Shown piece after piece: positions 37,231-47,454 of a stretch of 64,000 bases of DNA. Numbering within the stretch: position 1 is the stretch's first letter; every line of letters begins with the position of its first letter. Under the pieces are notes generated by a model. It was not told the DNA's origin and ran no database searches. It worked only from the letters and a program-made list of their open reading frames with translations. A program made the translations under genes and the position numbers. Origin of the DNA: Paraspadella gotoi (Eukaryota > Chaetognatha); NCBI GenBank assembly GCA_051294375.1, contig JBJCIZ010000744.1, forward strand, positions 1,664,262-1,728,261. Direction: 5' to 3'.

Positions 37231-39443
37231 ATGTCCTCCACGATCGACCCCGAAGAGTACAGCCTCTTCAACCTGATGCAGCGATCCTTCGCCGCCTCCG
37301 CCTGGCGCACCTTCGAGTCGCTCGTCCACTCTCGTCGCCCCTTCGACGCCCCCGTCGAGGCCGTCGTCGACTTGGGCTGCGGAACCGGGGAAGTCACGAG
37401 GCGTTTGGCGATGAAGTTCGCGGAGATCAACGCCGGTGGAGGAAAAGCGAAGGTGGGGTGAGTGGAATGAGCGTTGGGTCAGGGATCGTGGGTAGGTTGT
37501 GGATTATTTCGTGAGGGCGGGATTGTGGAGAGGTTGTGGCTTTTCGTGGGAATTACGGAGAGATTGTGGTTTATTTTGTTAAGGGGGAAATTGTGGAGAG
37601 ATTTTTTTTTGGGGGGGGGGAATTTTGGCTTCTGGCTAAACACCTAAGACGGATTTAAGGCCATTTTTAGCCGGATCTGTTTACAGCAGATCCCGGCTCT
37701 ATAATTCACTTTGATGATCGATTAATTTATAATTTTATCCAATTCTCATTATTTTCCCCGAAATTTCTCCTCTTCTCAGTTTTGCCCCCAAATTCGTCGT
37801 CGGCATCGACATCTCCGCCGACGCCGTCAAATTTTGCCGATCGCGAATTTCCGGCGCCGATAATGACTCCGCTGATGCTGCAGCCGTCGCCGCCCCGACG
37901 CGCTTCGAATTCGTCGAGGCCGACATGAGCGCCGCCTCTTCGCTTCCGGCCTCGTTGACGGCGCGCTTCGACGCCGCCACATCTTTCTGCGCCGCTCATT
38001 GGGTCGAGGATCAGCGGAGGGTGTTGAAGAGTCTTCGGAAATGTCTGAAGGACGGAGGGGTGTTCCTGCTGTTGGCGCCGACGGACGTGGAGGAAATCTT
38101 CGTCAAAGGTTTCTCATTCTTTTCATACAATTGAAACATTCTTTGAAATATTATACCACTTCATTGATAGGGAAGCCAGGTACTCTGGGAGTGAATAAAC
38201 GAGACTGTGAGTCTTGATTGAAAGCTTGCAGGGATCTGCTATATCATTGTCTTGTAAGAGTGATGGAGGCCTTAAACCACCAAAGTCTGTCCAAAGTCAG
38301 GGGCAAGATAGCTTATTTATTAAATGAATGGATAATTTTTATATTGATTGTACCAATTTAATAGTAGACGATATCTCCTCTTTCCTCCCCTTTCAGTAAC
38401 CGCTGTGATGAAAGAGAGATGGCATGCCCACCTTTCTTCCGTTGATCTCTCTGCCAGCATGACCCCCGGTCTGGCTTGCCTTCATCCCTGGGGTCGGCCA
38501 GACCCAGCGCAAGGCTTTGCCGATATGGCCGTCGACGAGGGGTTCGAGGTTGGTTCGAGGTTGGATTCAGTTTATAGAAAGAAAAATGGTAACAACGTAT
38601 TTCTGTTTACAGGTCTTGCATTCGTCCGTGGAGAGATATCGCTACGAGACGGACGAGGAGGGGTTGAAAGGTTTGATGAAGGTAATGTTTGATTAAGGTT
38701 GTTGCTTAGAGTAATAAGGGAAGAAAATGTGATGGGAATTTGGTTGAGATTGATTTTTGGCAGTGATGACACAAACCAGGTCCAGTGTGAGTTAATAAAC
38801 TGGACGGATGAATGAAATGATTGAAAGGCCTTAACTCACCATAGCCTGTCCAAAGCCAGGGGGCAAGATAGCTTACGAACTAACCGGTAAATTTTATGAA
38901 ATTGGTACAACCAATATAAAAATTATCCATTCATTTAATAAATAAGCTATCTTGCCCCTGACTTTAGACAGGCCTCCATCACTCTTACAAGATAATAACA
39001 TGGCAGGTTCCTGTAAGCTTTCAATCAAGACTATCTCACAGTCTCGTTTATTCACTTCCAGAGTACCTGGCTTCCCTATCAATGAAGTGGTATAATTGTA
39101 TGAAAAGACCACTCCCTTGAGTATTAGATCAGGGAATACTATATTGTAATCCGCCATTATTATTGTACCTTCCTAGGCGCTGAGTCCGATGCTGAAAACA
39201 ATTCCTCAAGAGTCGAGGCAGAACTTCATCTCCGAATATTTGGAGGAGTTCAAAGCACAAAATCAACGGAGGGAGGAAGAGGAAGAAGAAAAGGAGGAAG
39301 AGGAAGAAGAAAAGGAGGAAGAGGAAGAAGAAAAGGAGGAAGAGGAGGCTAAGACGAGAAAAGTCGTTTTGAGACAAAACGTTCTCGTCGTCGTCGGGAA
39401 AAAAAATTGTGAAAGCGCCGATTCCAACGCGATCGCCATTTGA
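37231..39443 (+). CDS. SAM-dependent methyltransferase (JHAMT-like), complete paralogue
   Basis: Exons 37231-37457, 37780-38108, 38397-38548, 38613-38681 and 39177-39443 join in phase to 347 aa. SAM motif I is VVDLGCGTGE (residues 45-54), motif II VVGIDISADAV, then FVEADMS and the SFCAAHWVEDQRRVLKSL block of JHAMT-like/trans-aconitate-type methyltransferases. The C-terminal part has SVERYRYETDEEGLKGLM and LSPMLKTIPQESRQNFISEYLEEF. It then ends in an unusual Glu/Lys-rich tail built from a 24-base DNA repeat (39270-39345). Introns 2 and 4 each contain dispersed-repeat copies. This gene is the template that shows the methyltransferase halves at 9887 and 26543 are complementary. Substrate unknown; juvenile hormone acid is only a family name. 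Confidence 0.85.
38128..38370 (+). repeat. Dispersed repeat family copy, methyltransferase intron 2
   Basis: CACTTCATTGATAGGGAAGC, AAAGCTTGCAGGGATCTGC, TAAGAGTGATGGAGGCC, and a TTATATTGATTGTACCAATT end. Confidence 0.9.
38820..39155 (-). repeat. Two dispersed repeat copies head to head, methyltransferase intron 4
   Basis: A partial plus-oriented piece (38820-38890, CCTGTCCAAAGCCAGGGGGC) abuts a full minus-oriented copy (38894-39155) ending GAGTATTAGATCAGGGAATA. Confidence 0.85.
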
Positions 39444-40023
39444 AGGAAACTAATCATTTTCGCTTCATTAATTCCATCGGGTTTTTTTTTTTTTTAAATT
39501 TTAAATATCCAAACTTGATTATTAATCAAAACTTTTGACGATATTTTAGCTTATCCCAGTCATTATATTCCCTTTACTACAAGCGCTGTGTGGCCTTTCT
39601 TTGGGGTCCAGTCTTTTTTTATCGTTGTCTTTTGGGCTTTTGAAATGTTAAAAATAATGATATGTTATTAAAAATTTTTAAAATTGACAAAAACGCTGAC
39701 AATTTATCGGAGTCTTGTTCCAGCGATAATTACTTTACAAATGGCCGAGACCAAAGTGGACGATCCACTCGCATATAATTGCAAAAATAACTGGTTTTTT
39801 GGTCTTTCATGAATTTTTTGAAAATTTTGTATCTGTTAAATTAAAATTGTTAAAATTGAATTTACTCTGATTTCACTGTTTTACCTTTTTTACTCTTGAC
39901 GATAAGCCAATCAACAAATTATTTGGATTTCACAGTTGCCAGGTTAATCCAAGTTAATTTTAATTTATATTTATGATAAATAATTATCCCAACCAATACA
40001 TCCGTTTCCCGCGCTTTTTAAAG
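39444..40023. other. Methyltransferase to coiled-coil spacer
   Basis: AT-rich; contains the kinase 5'-end fragment at 39741 and otherwise nothing recognised. Confidence 0.5.
39700..39811 (+). pseudogene. CHK-kinase 5'-end fragment
   Basis: MAETKVDDPLAYNCKNNW then a stop. The first nine codons and about 50 bases upstream (CAGCGATAATTAC and following) match the leader and start of the relic at 46473 (MAETQVDDPLQRF). Kinase similarity ends after codon 10. Confidence 0.65.
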
Positions 40024-43000
40024 ATGGCGTCCTCGTCGGCACCCGACGATCCCCTCGCCCTCAAGCGGGAGATTCAAGACCTGAAGAGAAAAAACGCCCA
40101 ACTTAATGTCGGAGAGGAAAATTTGAAGGTGGCCGTCAAGAAACTCAAGGATTCCAATTCGGAAAAGGAGAATCAAATTCGTCGACTGGAAATGGAGATG
40201 GAAGATCTGAGTTGCGGACGAGAAAAGCTCAACAAATTGGACAAGACCGTCAAAGACCTCAAAGTCAGTCTTAAGGAGGGGGGGTGGCTTTTATGGCACA
40301 ATTTACTGTATCCCTAAATGTAATTTTAATCTTATATTTGCGCATATTTTTTCAAAAGCCCGGTCCTTTTTAAAATTGGCAAACCTTTTTTAATTCTGAA
40401 TTTAACTTTAAGCTTAAATAAGGCGATAATGATTAGTGAATAAATGGCCACCCCTATGAGACGTAGCGTAGAGACGAGACGCTTTTCGTCTGCTCCTTCA
40501 TTTTTACTATAAACATCACAATAAAAAATTATTTTTAAGAATGTAAAGTTAGAACTACGTTAGAAGTACGTTGTAAAAATGACTCGTCTTTTAATAGAGA
40601 AAAGCTAAAAACATAAACGGTAATTGTTTGGTAAAATTTTTAAATTTATTATAAAAGAAAGACTGATTGAAAGCTGAAGTTATTTAATATTATCGATTAT
40701 TTTTTGTTACGAAGGTTCAAAACGAGAATTTGGTTCAATCGAACCTCAAAATGAAGGAAAAGATGAAAGAGAAAGAGTTGGAAACGGAAAGCCTCAAAGC
40801 GGAGAAGGAAGAAACTCTGGATCAAATCCGTCGCCTCGAGAGAAAAGCGGAAATGTCCGAACGAAACCTTCGCCTCCAGGTAGCGCTTCCCGACCCCATT
40901 ACAATTTTTAATGGGGAATTACATTTTTTAAAAACTTTATTGTCGGTATATAAGTGGTTTTTTTTTCAATAATGTTCAAAGTGAATAATTTACTGATTAA
41001 AATTATTATTAAATTTGCTAAATTACTTAGTTTTAGATGAATTTTTAATCTATTTACTTAATGTAATTGTATCATAAAGGGGAGATGGATTTTAATGTTG
41101 TCTTTTGGAAATCTACAAGTAGTTAAAAATATTTTTTCTTTAGGTTTACAATTGGATATTAAACATCGTTTTAGTTAATAAGTTATATTATTATAAAATG
41201 CAATCTGCCTTTCCCTTACCCACCATTTTTACTCCAGGAGCAAAAAGTCCGTGAGATGTCCGACCAGAATTCTCTCGTCAAAAGAAAAGAAAAGGAAAAG
41301 TCTGAAGGAGCCGCTTCCGAACTCGCCACGATGGCCAAAGCCTTGGATGACGCCAAACGCGGACGAGAATCTTGGCTCAAGGAGATGGAGGAGACGAAGA
41401 ACAAACTCTCCGTCGGCGAACAGCTTCGTCGAGATCTCGAAGAAAAACTCCGCCTCGCCGAAGGGCAGAGGGTGGAAGCGGAGGAGAAAGCTGGAAGCGT
41501 TGAGGTCGAAGCCAAGCGGAAGTTGGAAGAGATGGAGGCGGAGTTGAAGAAAGAGACTTTTGCCAAAGAAGCCTTGGAGGCGAAGCTTAAGAATCAGGAA
41601 GCGAAGATGAGAGACGTCGGGTCGAGAGTCGTCGATTCGGAAAAGAAGGAAGAGGAAGCGAAACGCGAACTGGACGCGGTACGGAGAGAGAAAGAAGACG
41701 TTGCCGATTCCTTGGAGAGAGCGTTGGTGGATAAAAATAACCTCGACACCGAGTGCGACCGATTAAAGTCGGAGATTCGATTGTCGAGAGAGAGAGTCAA
41801 AGAGTTGGAGGAAGACGCGGCGAAAATGTCGGCGAAGATCGAATCTACTTCCGTGGCCGAATCGACCGGCGAGAAGCTGGTCGAGGACCTGCGAAATAAA
41901 AGCGGTTGCTTGGCGCGAGAGTTGGAGAAGAGAAAGCAGCTTGCGTCCGATCTGGAATCGAGAAACGCTCTTCTTCAGAAAACTCTGGACGAGAACGAGG
42001 CTAAATACAAAAACGAACAACAAAGACAAAAGTCGAACGTCGCCGAATTGAAACACAAGTGCGACATTCAAAAACAGATAATCGAGGATCAGGAGGCGAA
42101 AGTGACGAAGCTGGTCGGCGGTCTCGAAGCCAGCGTGGCCGAGACTAAGAAGGCCAAGGATAAACTCGCCGAAGTCAAGCGGAAGCATCGAGAGTCGTCG
42201 TCTCGCGCGGAATCGCTCGTCGTCGATTGCGAAAACTTGCGCGGCGAAGCGCGGTCGCTGAAGGAGAAATTGGAGTCGCTGAAGGCGACCGTCGAGGCTC
42301 AAAGGTTGGAGCTGCAAACCAGAGATTCTAAGATGAGCGAAGCGGATGAATGCGCGAGGGTTGAGAAGGAAAAGGGAGAGAGGGAAGTTTCGCTCTTGAA
42401 GGATTTGGTCGAGTCGTGGAAAAAATCCGCGGGCGACAAAGACGCCCGGCTCGATCGATTGAAGAAGGACGTGGAGGAAATCAACGAGGCGCTCGAGACT
42501 GCGACAAGAGAAGGGGAGAAGGAGAAGCGGGAGATCTCCGTCTTGAAGGTTCAACTCGAAAATACGACGAGAAGAAACGAAGATATGAAGGCGGAAATGG
42601 AGGGACTGCGGAACGAGGCTCGAGACAATGCGAATGGAAATGAAATTATTCGGGAAAAGTTGGAAACCGCGGAATCGGAACTCGCTGCTCTTCGATCCGA
42701 CAAGGAATCGGAGGTTGAGCAATTGCGAGCGGCCGTTTCTCAGTTGGAGAATAAGTTGGAGATTCAATTAAAGGTTATGGAAGAAAATAAAGTGGAGAAG
42801 GAAAAGCTGTTGAAGAGTTTAGAGGAAATGGAGCAGAAGACAATTGCGGCGGAAAAAGAAATCTCGAGTCGATCGACGAGTCAAGAAAACGCGACGAAGA
42901 TGACCGAAAATCTTAAAGGAAAACTGGTTGATAGAGATGCGGAATTGAGCTTAGTAAAAAAGATTTTGGAGGAGGAAAGCGACGCAAAGAAGGTTCTTAA

Positions 43001-44522
43001 GAAGCAGAATGATGAGCTCAAAGAAACCATCAAACGAGATGAGGACAAGGCTAATTCCCTGATCGCCAATTTAAAAGCCAAGCAAGAAGAGATGAAGGGA
43101 GAAATGAAAACTCATCTCGACGAAAAAGCCGCTTTGAACAAACGTTTGGTCAAACTTCAGTTTGAAAGGGACACGTTCGAAGAAGATTCGGAAACTTGGA
43201 AGGAAAAGATGGACAATCTCGTCTTGGAAAATACGAATTTGAAGGAGAAAAATGTGGCTATGGGAGCCGAAAATGAAGCTCATCGAAAGGAAATCGCGGC
43301 TTTGAGCGGGAAACTCGAGAGTTTGGAAGACGAAAGCGGAAACTCGGCGGCGGCGATGTCTAACTTAAAAAGCAAAAGCGAAGACATCATCGCCGAACTG
43401 AAGAACCAGCTTCGACTCGCTAGCGAAAGGATGGACGAAAAATGTAGGGAAATGAAAGAATTGGAAATGTCTTTGTCCTCCGCTCGAGAGGAAAAGAATG
43501 TAATGGAAATGGAAAAGAAAGAAAGGAATGAGAAATTAACGAATCTGAAGGAAGAACGAGATTGTCTCAAAGCGGGGAGAGAGAATGAAGAGAGTAGGGT
43601 GGAGGAAATTAAAAATCGACTCGACGTCGCCAACAAAATTGTGGAAGAGAAAGAGAATCGAATCTTGGAATTGAATTCTCGACTGGAGGAAGAACGAGAA
43701 ACGAAGAGAAACGAGATGGAGAAATCGCGAACCCAACTTCAACGACTGACGGACTCGTTGAAAACTCTGCGAGATGAGAAGCGTCGAATCGATAAAGATT
43801 TGATGGAGGCGAATCGAAGTTCGAGCCTCGCTTTCGAAGAGAAAGAATCCTCGTTGGATTTTAAGAAAAAGACGGAAGAAGAGAATCGAGAGTTGAAGTC
43901 ATCGATCGAAGAGTTGAAATCTAAAAACGAAAGTTTGACCCGAGAAGTCAAAGGATTGAGAAAAGATAAAAATCGGCTCGACGAAGAATTGGAAAATTTG
44001 AACGAAGTCGTCGCGACGGAAAAGTCAGAACTGGAAAACAAAATCAGTTCTAAGAAGGAAGACGTCGATGAATTGAAAATTAAATGCAGCCGGTTGAAGG
44101 AAGAGTTGACGATGGCGAACAACGCCCGTCGCGAAATGACGGCCGAGTTGGATCTAACGAAAGAAGAATTGGATCGACATCGAACCAAAAATTCCGATCT
44201 TCAGTCGGAGAGAAACGAGATCGAGGTCAAATACACAAACGCCTTCGACGAAATACGCGACTGCAAAGAACAAATGGATCGCGTCAAAGCGAAATTGTCG
44301 GCGTCGGAAGAAGAAAGAATAAAACTCGAAGAGACGAATCAACTTTTAACAGAAAAATACGAGAAGAAAAAGAGACGAATGCACGAAGCGTTGGAGTCTC
44401 AAAGCGAGACGCCGGAGAAGGCGACCAAGAGAAAGCTGGCGACGGAGACCGTGAGCCCTGTCAAAATGGCCAAAGGGAATCCGCTTTCTAACATCATCAA
44501 CAGTCCCGATTGTTCAAAGTGA
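40024..44522 (+). CDS. Long coiled-coil protein with C-terminal basic/SP-TP tail
   Basis: Exons 40024-40263, 40715-40879 and 41238-44522 give 1229 aa. Almost the whole length is charged heptad-type coiled coil (repeated LK.ELE...E patterns), like golgin, NuMA, CENP or myosin-tail proteins, so similarity alone cannot give orthology. There is a short Ser-rich N-terminus (MASSSAPDDPLALKRE) and a non-coil C-terminal tail from about residue 1180. The tail has KKKRR, a proline-directed SETPEK site, KRK, a TVSPVKMAK site and a final NIINSPDCSK. Basic clusters plus cyclin-dependent-kinase-like TP/SP sites would suit a nuclear or mitotic structural protein; this is inference. No motor or globular domain is visible. 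Confidence 0.85.
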
Positions 44523-44544
44523 TCCATATTCGTTTTGTTTTGTT

Positions 44545-44955
44545 TTTTTTTCATTCCTTATATCATACTCTATACTGTATACATTTTTTTTGGAAGGGTT
44601 TATAGGGAACATGAAAAAAACTGTTACTCTTGCAAAAATATTATGACGTTATTTTTATCGTAATTTTTATTTTTACTCGGCGGATATTTTTTAGTCGGAT
44701 CTGCTTATCAGCAGCAAATTCGTTTGTTTTTTTCATTCCTTATACATACTCTATACAATTTTTTTTTGAAAGGTTTATAGGGCAGATGAAAAAAACTGTT
44801 ACTTTTGAAAAAATATTATTACGTTATTTTTATCTCGGAATAAGTTTTTGGTGACAAACAACCAAAAACTGTTTTTCCTAAATTCCGAAACGCAACAAAC
44901 TTTTATCATAATTTTTATTTTTACTCGGCGGATATTTTTTAAAAAACTACTCCAT
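44545..44955 (+). repeat. Direct duplication (~180 bp) with a 60-bp foldback inserted in the second copy
   Basis: The block from TTCATTCCTTATA to ACTCGGCGGATATTTTTTA occurs twice. The second copy is split after 44832 by about 63 bases containing an inverted repeat (CGGAAT...TTTTGGT / ACCAAAA...ATTCCG) flanked by TTTTAT on both sides. Confidence 0.75.
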
Positions 44956-46048
44956 TCGGAATTCCATAAAACTAAAAGAGTAGTTTGATTCATTGTATAT
45001 TTTTATTATTGCCATTCACCAACTGCCTTCTTTTTTATTTAGATATATAGATGTAGAATTGATGAATATTACGGAGTTTCGAAAAAGAAACAAACAAGAA
45101 AATCAAATCAAATATATATTTTTTAACGAATTGAGAATTCAATTAGAGAAGGATTACAATTAATGAACTTGGACTCTAGCGGGAGACGTTGTCGGCGCGA
45201 GGAAAGGCAACGAGTCGGCAACGAGTCGGCAACGAGTCGGCAACGAGTCGGCAACGAGTCGGCGCGAGGAAAGGCAACGAGTCATTTTCGCCTCATTATT
45301 TTCTATATACAAACTCTGATCTTTTTTCTTTTCTTTGGGGGGGGGGGCGACAGCATTTAATTGGTGGTTTATTGATGTATTAGTTCGATGTTTGTGATGA
45401 ATAATAGGTTTAGGAGTATACGTCGTTCTTAGAGATCGAGGAAGACATCTGTTCAATGAGATTTTCGTTCAAATCTGACTACCAAACAATATAAACGCTC
45501 CTGGTAAAAATTCTTGGTAAAAATCGATGTAAAAACACTTGATTCCGATCCTGTTGCATCTGAAGGGCCGCATTTTTTTTCTCTTGTTAAATCATCATCA
45601 TCTTGATATCAAACAAGCCAGAACAAATAGACTGCTTCTCGATGGAAAATTTTCCATCTCTGATTTTATATAGAAATGAAAGGGATTTTTTTCTTTGAAA
45701 ACGATATAAAACGTGACTGAGGTATTTTCTGTTTAACAAATGAGGTCTAATTTTGGAATCCTTTGGCAAAGTGTCTGAAGGGCTCTCAAAATTTTTCTTT
45801 ACATTTTATTTGGTTGTTTTGATATGATACGATCATGGTAAAGTGAATTAGTCCATTTTGGTGAAATTTTTATTTAAAGTAAAGTAAAAGAGGAGCTAAC
45901 AATCGGAATTTTAAGAGTTTTCAACCGGGAGTCAGATTCTGGAAAAATCTTCTATGGCGAAAATCTTCCAAAGAAGGGGTGGATTTTCCAAAGATTTTGG
46001 TTAATATTTTCTATATTTATGGTTGGATTTTTTTGAAACTTAATATTA
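44956..46048. other. Intergenic stretch before the palindrome
   Basis: AT-rich; holds the 11-bp minisatellite at 45205-45285 and a G-run at 45338-45347. No exon is seen. Confidence 0.5.
45205..45285 (+). repeat. 11-bp minisatellite CAACGAGTCGG
   Basis: Five tandem units bordered on each side by GGCGCGAGGAAAGGCAACGA, so the array sits inside a short direct repeat. Confidence 0.9.
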
Positions 46049-46086
46049 TATTATTTCCTTTCTTTTTCGTTGTATTTAATTATTTA

Positions 46087-46257
46087 GAGAAAACAAAGTT
46101 TGTTTGTTTGTAAACAACGATTTTTATTCACAATTGGGACATGTTTCGGCTCTTGCTTTACCTTCATCAGCGCTGATGAAGGCTTAAAGGCAAAGCCGAA
46201 ACATGTCCAATTGTGAATAAAAATCGTTGTTTACAAACAAACAAACTTTGTTTTCTC
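46087..46257. repeat. 171-bp near-perfect palindrome, part of a 209-bp insertion with 14-bp target duplication
   Basis: Arms of about 85 bp meet at CAGCGCTG (centre 46171/46172). They are identical apart from small differences near 46150-46162 and 46181-46195. The segment 46049-46257 is flanked by the direct repeat GAAACTTAATATTA (46035-46048 and 46258-46271), as after a retroposon-type insertion. Each arm contains CTGATGAAGG...GCCGAAACATGTCC, a layout resembling the conserved part of hammerhead ribozymes. A full hammerhead pairing was not obtained. Confidence 0.85.
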
Positions 46258-46344
46258 GAAACTTAATATTAACAATATTGCCATCATTCTACCCTGGCCG
46301 GTATAAGAATATATTAAAAAAACCTCGGCTTTGTTCGTCAGAGC

Positions 46345-46420
46345 TTAGTCCTAATAGGTTAGTTATTAAAATGAATGGATTTATTGTTTCTATATTGGTT
46401 GTACCAATTTCATAAATTAT
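46345..46420 (+). repeat. Dispersed repeat fragment upstream of kinase relic
   Basis: Only the AATGAATGGATTTATTG to TTGGTTGTACCAATTTCATA end is present. Confidence 0.7.
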
Positions 46421-46472
46421 TGAAAATGCTGACAACCTATTTTCAGCAATAATTACATACAGTACTTTATAA

Positions 46473-46725
46473 ATGGCCGAGACCCAAGTCGACGATCCAC
46501 TCCAGCGTTTCGATCCATCTTGTTTTTCCCGGAATCTCAACGAGGAGGTTGTCTCGATCGATTGGGGCGACGATTTCGCTTTGGGCTTCACCAACGGAGT
46601 CAAAGAAGTTAAAGTCAAAACTAAATCCGGCAGATCTCTCTCTCGTCATCAAGCGGAACCAGATGGAAGGATTTCGGAAGATTAGATGCATGGAATCGAG
46701 GAGAATGATATCCGATGTCCCAGAT
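46473..46725 (+). pseudogene. CHK-kinase relic: N-terminus joined directly to C-terminus
   Basis: The first about 60 codons match kinase N-termini (FDPSCFSRNLNEEVVSIDWG, GFTNGVKEVKVKTKSG). After SLVIKRNQ the reading jumps, in another frame, to the C-terminal family ending MEGFRKI.., GIEEND-like, CP and a stop. All middle domains (about 300 codons including HGDF and LDWE) are missing, so this is an internally deleted, non-functional copy. Confidence 0.8.
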
Positions 46726-46874
46726 AAAAAGTGGTAAATATTTTTTTTGGTTACTTTCAACAAAAAAAATATTTTGCATGCGGTCACTAATTGACTAAAA
46801 AAATTGTTCACGGAGTGGACGATTATTTCGATAGTCTTGTCCTACATTTGGCAGTTGGCTCTCCTACGGATCGA

Positions 46875-47062
46875 TGATAAGAACCATTCTGACATGACAA
46901 GAATGATAAGACATGATAAGATCCATTCTGACATGACAAGAATGATAAGACATGATAAGATCCATTCTGACATGACAAGAATGATAAGACATGATAAGAA
47001 CCATTCTGACATGACAAGAATGATAAGACATGATAAGATCCATTCTGTCATGACAAGAATGA
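46875..47062 (+). repeat. 39-bp minisatellite
   Basis: Nearly five copies of a 39-base unit beginning CCATTCTGACATGACAAGAA, differing only at AACC/ATCC and GACA/GTCA positions. The unit is a multiple of three, so frames stay open by chance. Confidence 0.95.
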
Positions 47063-47454
47063 AAGTGTCATCACTAATCAAAGATCGGCCAATGAACCGA
47101 GTCGCGAATAAATAAATGTTTCCACAAATGAATCGGAAACATTATTAACGTTAATATTAACCGGTGTCGTTTTGAGTGACAGGGTTGAAATCGAGAAATT
47201 ATACTGACAAGTGGGAATCGAACAACGCTCGTCTCCTTATATCAATTGTGACATCGGTGATATTTACTCATTTTATTATGACAATGTTCTTGTTTTTTTT
47301 TAAAGCCGACTTTTTAAATTTTTTTCTCTAAATCTTTACTCGATTCTTTTTCTATCATAAATTTTATGAAAATTACTTTCCGCTTTTTCAGATATTTATT
47401 TCATCACTAAATTGTTTCGATTGTGAACTGACACAACAATAAGTTAAGGTCAAA

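Noticed and set aside
39129-39457. Phe/Ser-rich minus-strand ORFs opposite the methyltransferase tail
   Set aside because: They are the complement of the Glu/Lys repeat in the real last exon.
42299-44342. Long minus-strand and alternative-frame ORFs in the coiled-coil gene
   Set aside because: They are shadows of the purine-rich coiled-coil coding strand.
46087-46257. Functional hammerhead ribozyme
   Set aside because: Stem II and the core strings are present, but stems I and III could not be paired properly around a cleavage site within one arm or across the palindrome, so only a resemblance is reported.
46804-47115. 103-aa open frame over the 39-bp minisatellite
   Set aside because: It is open because the repeat unit is a multiple of three; composition and context do not support a protein.
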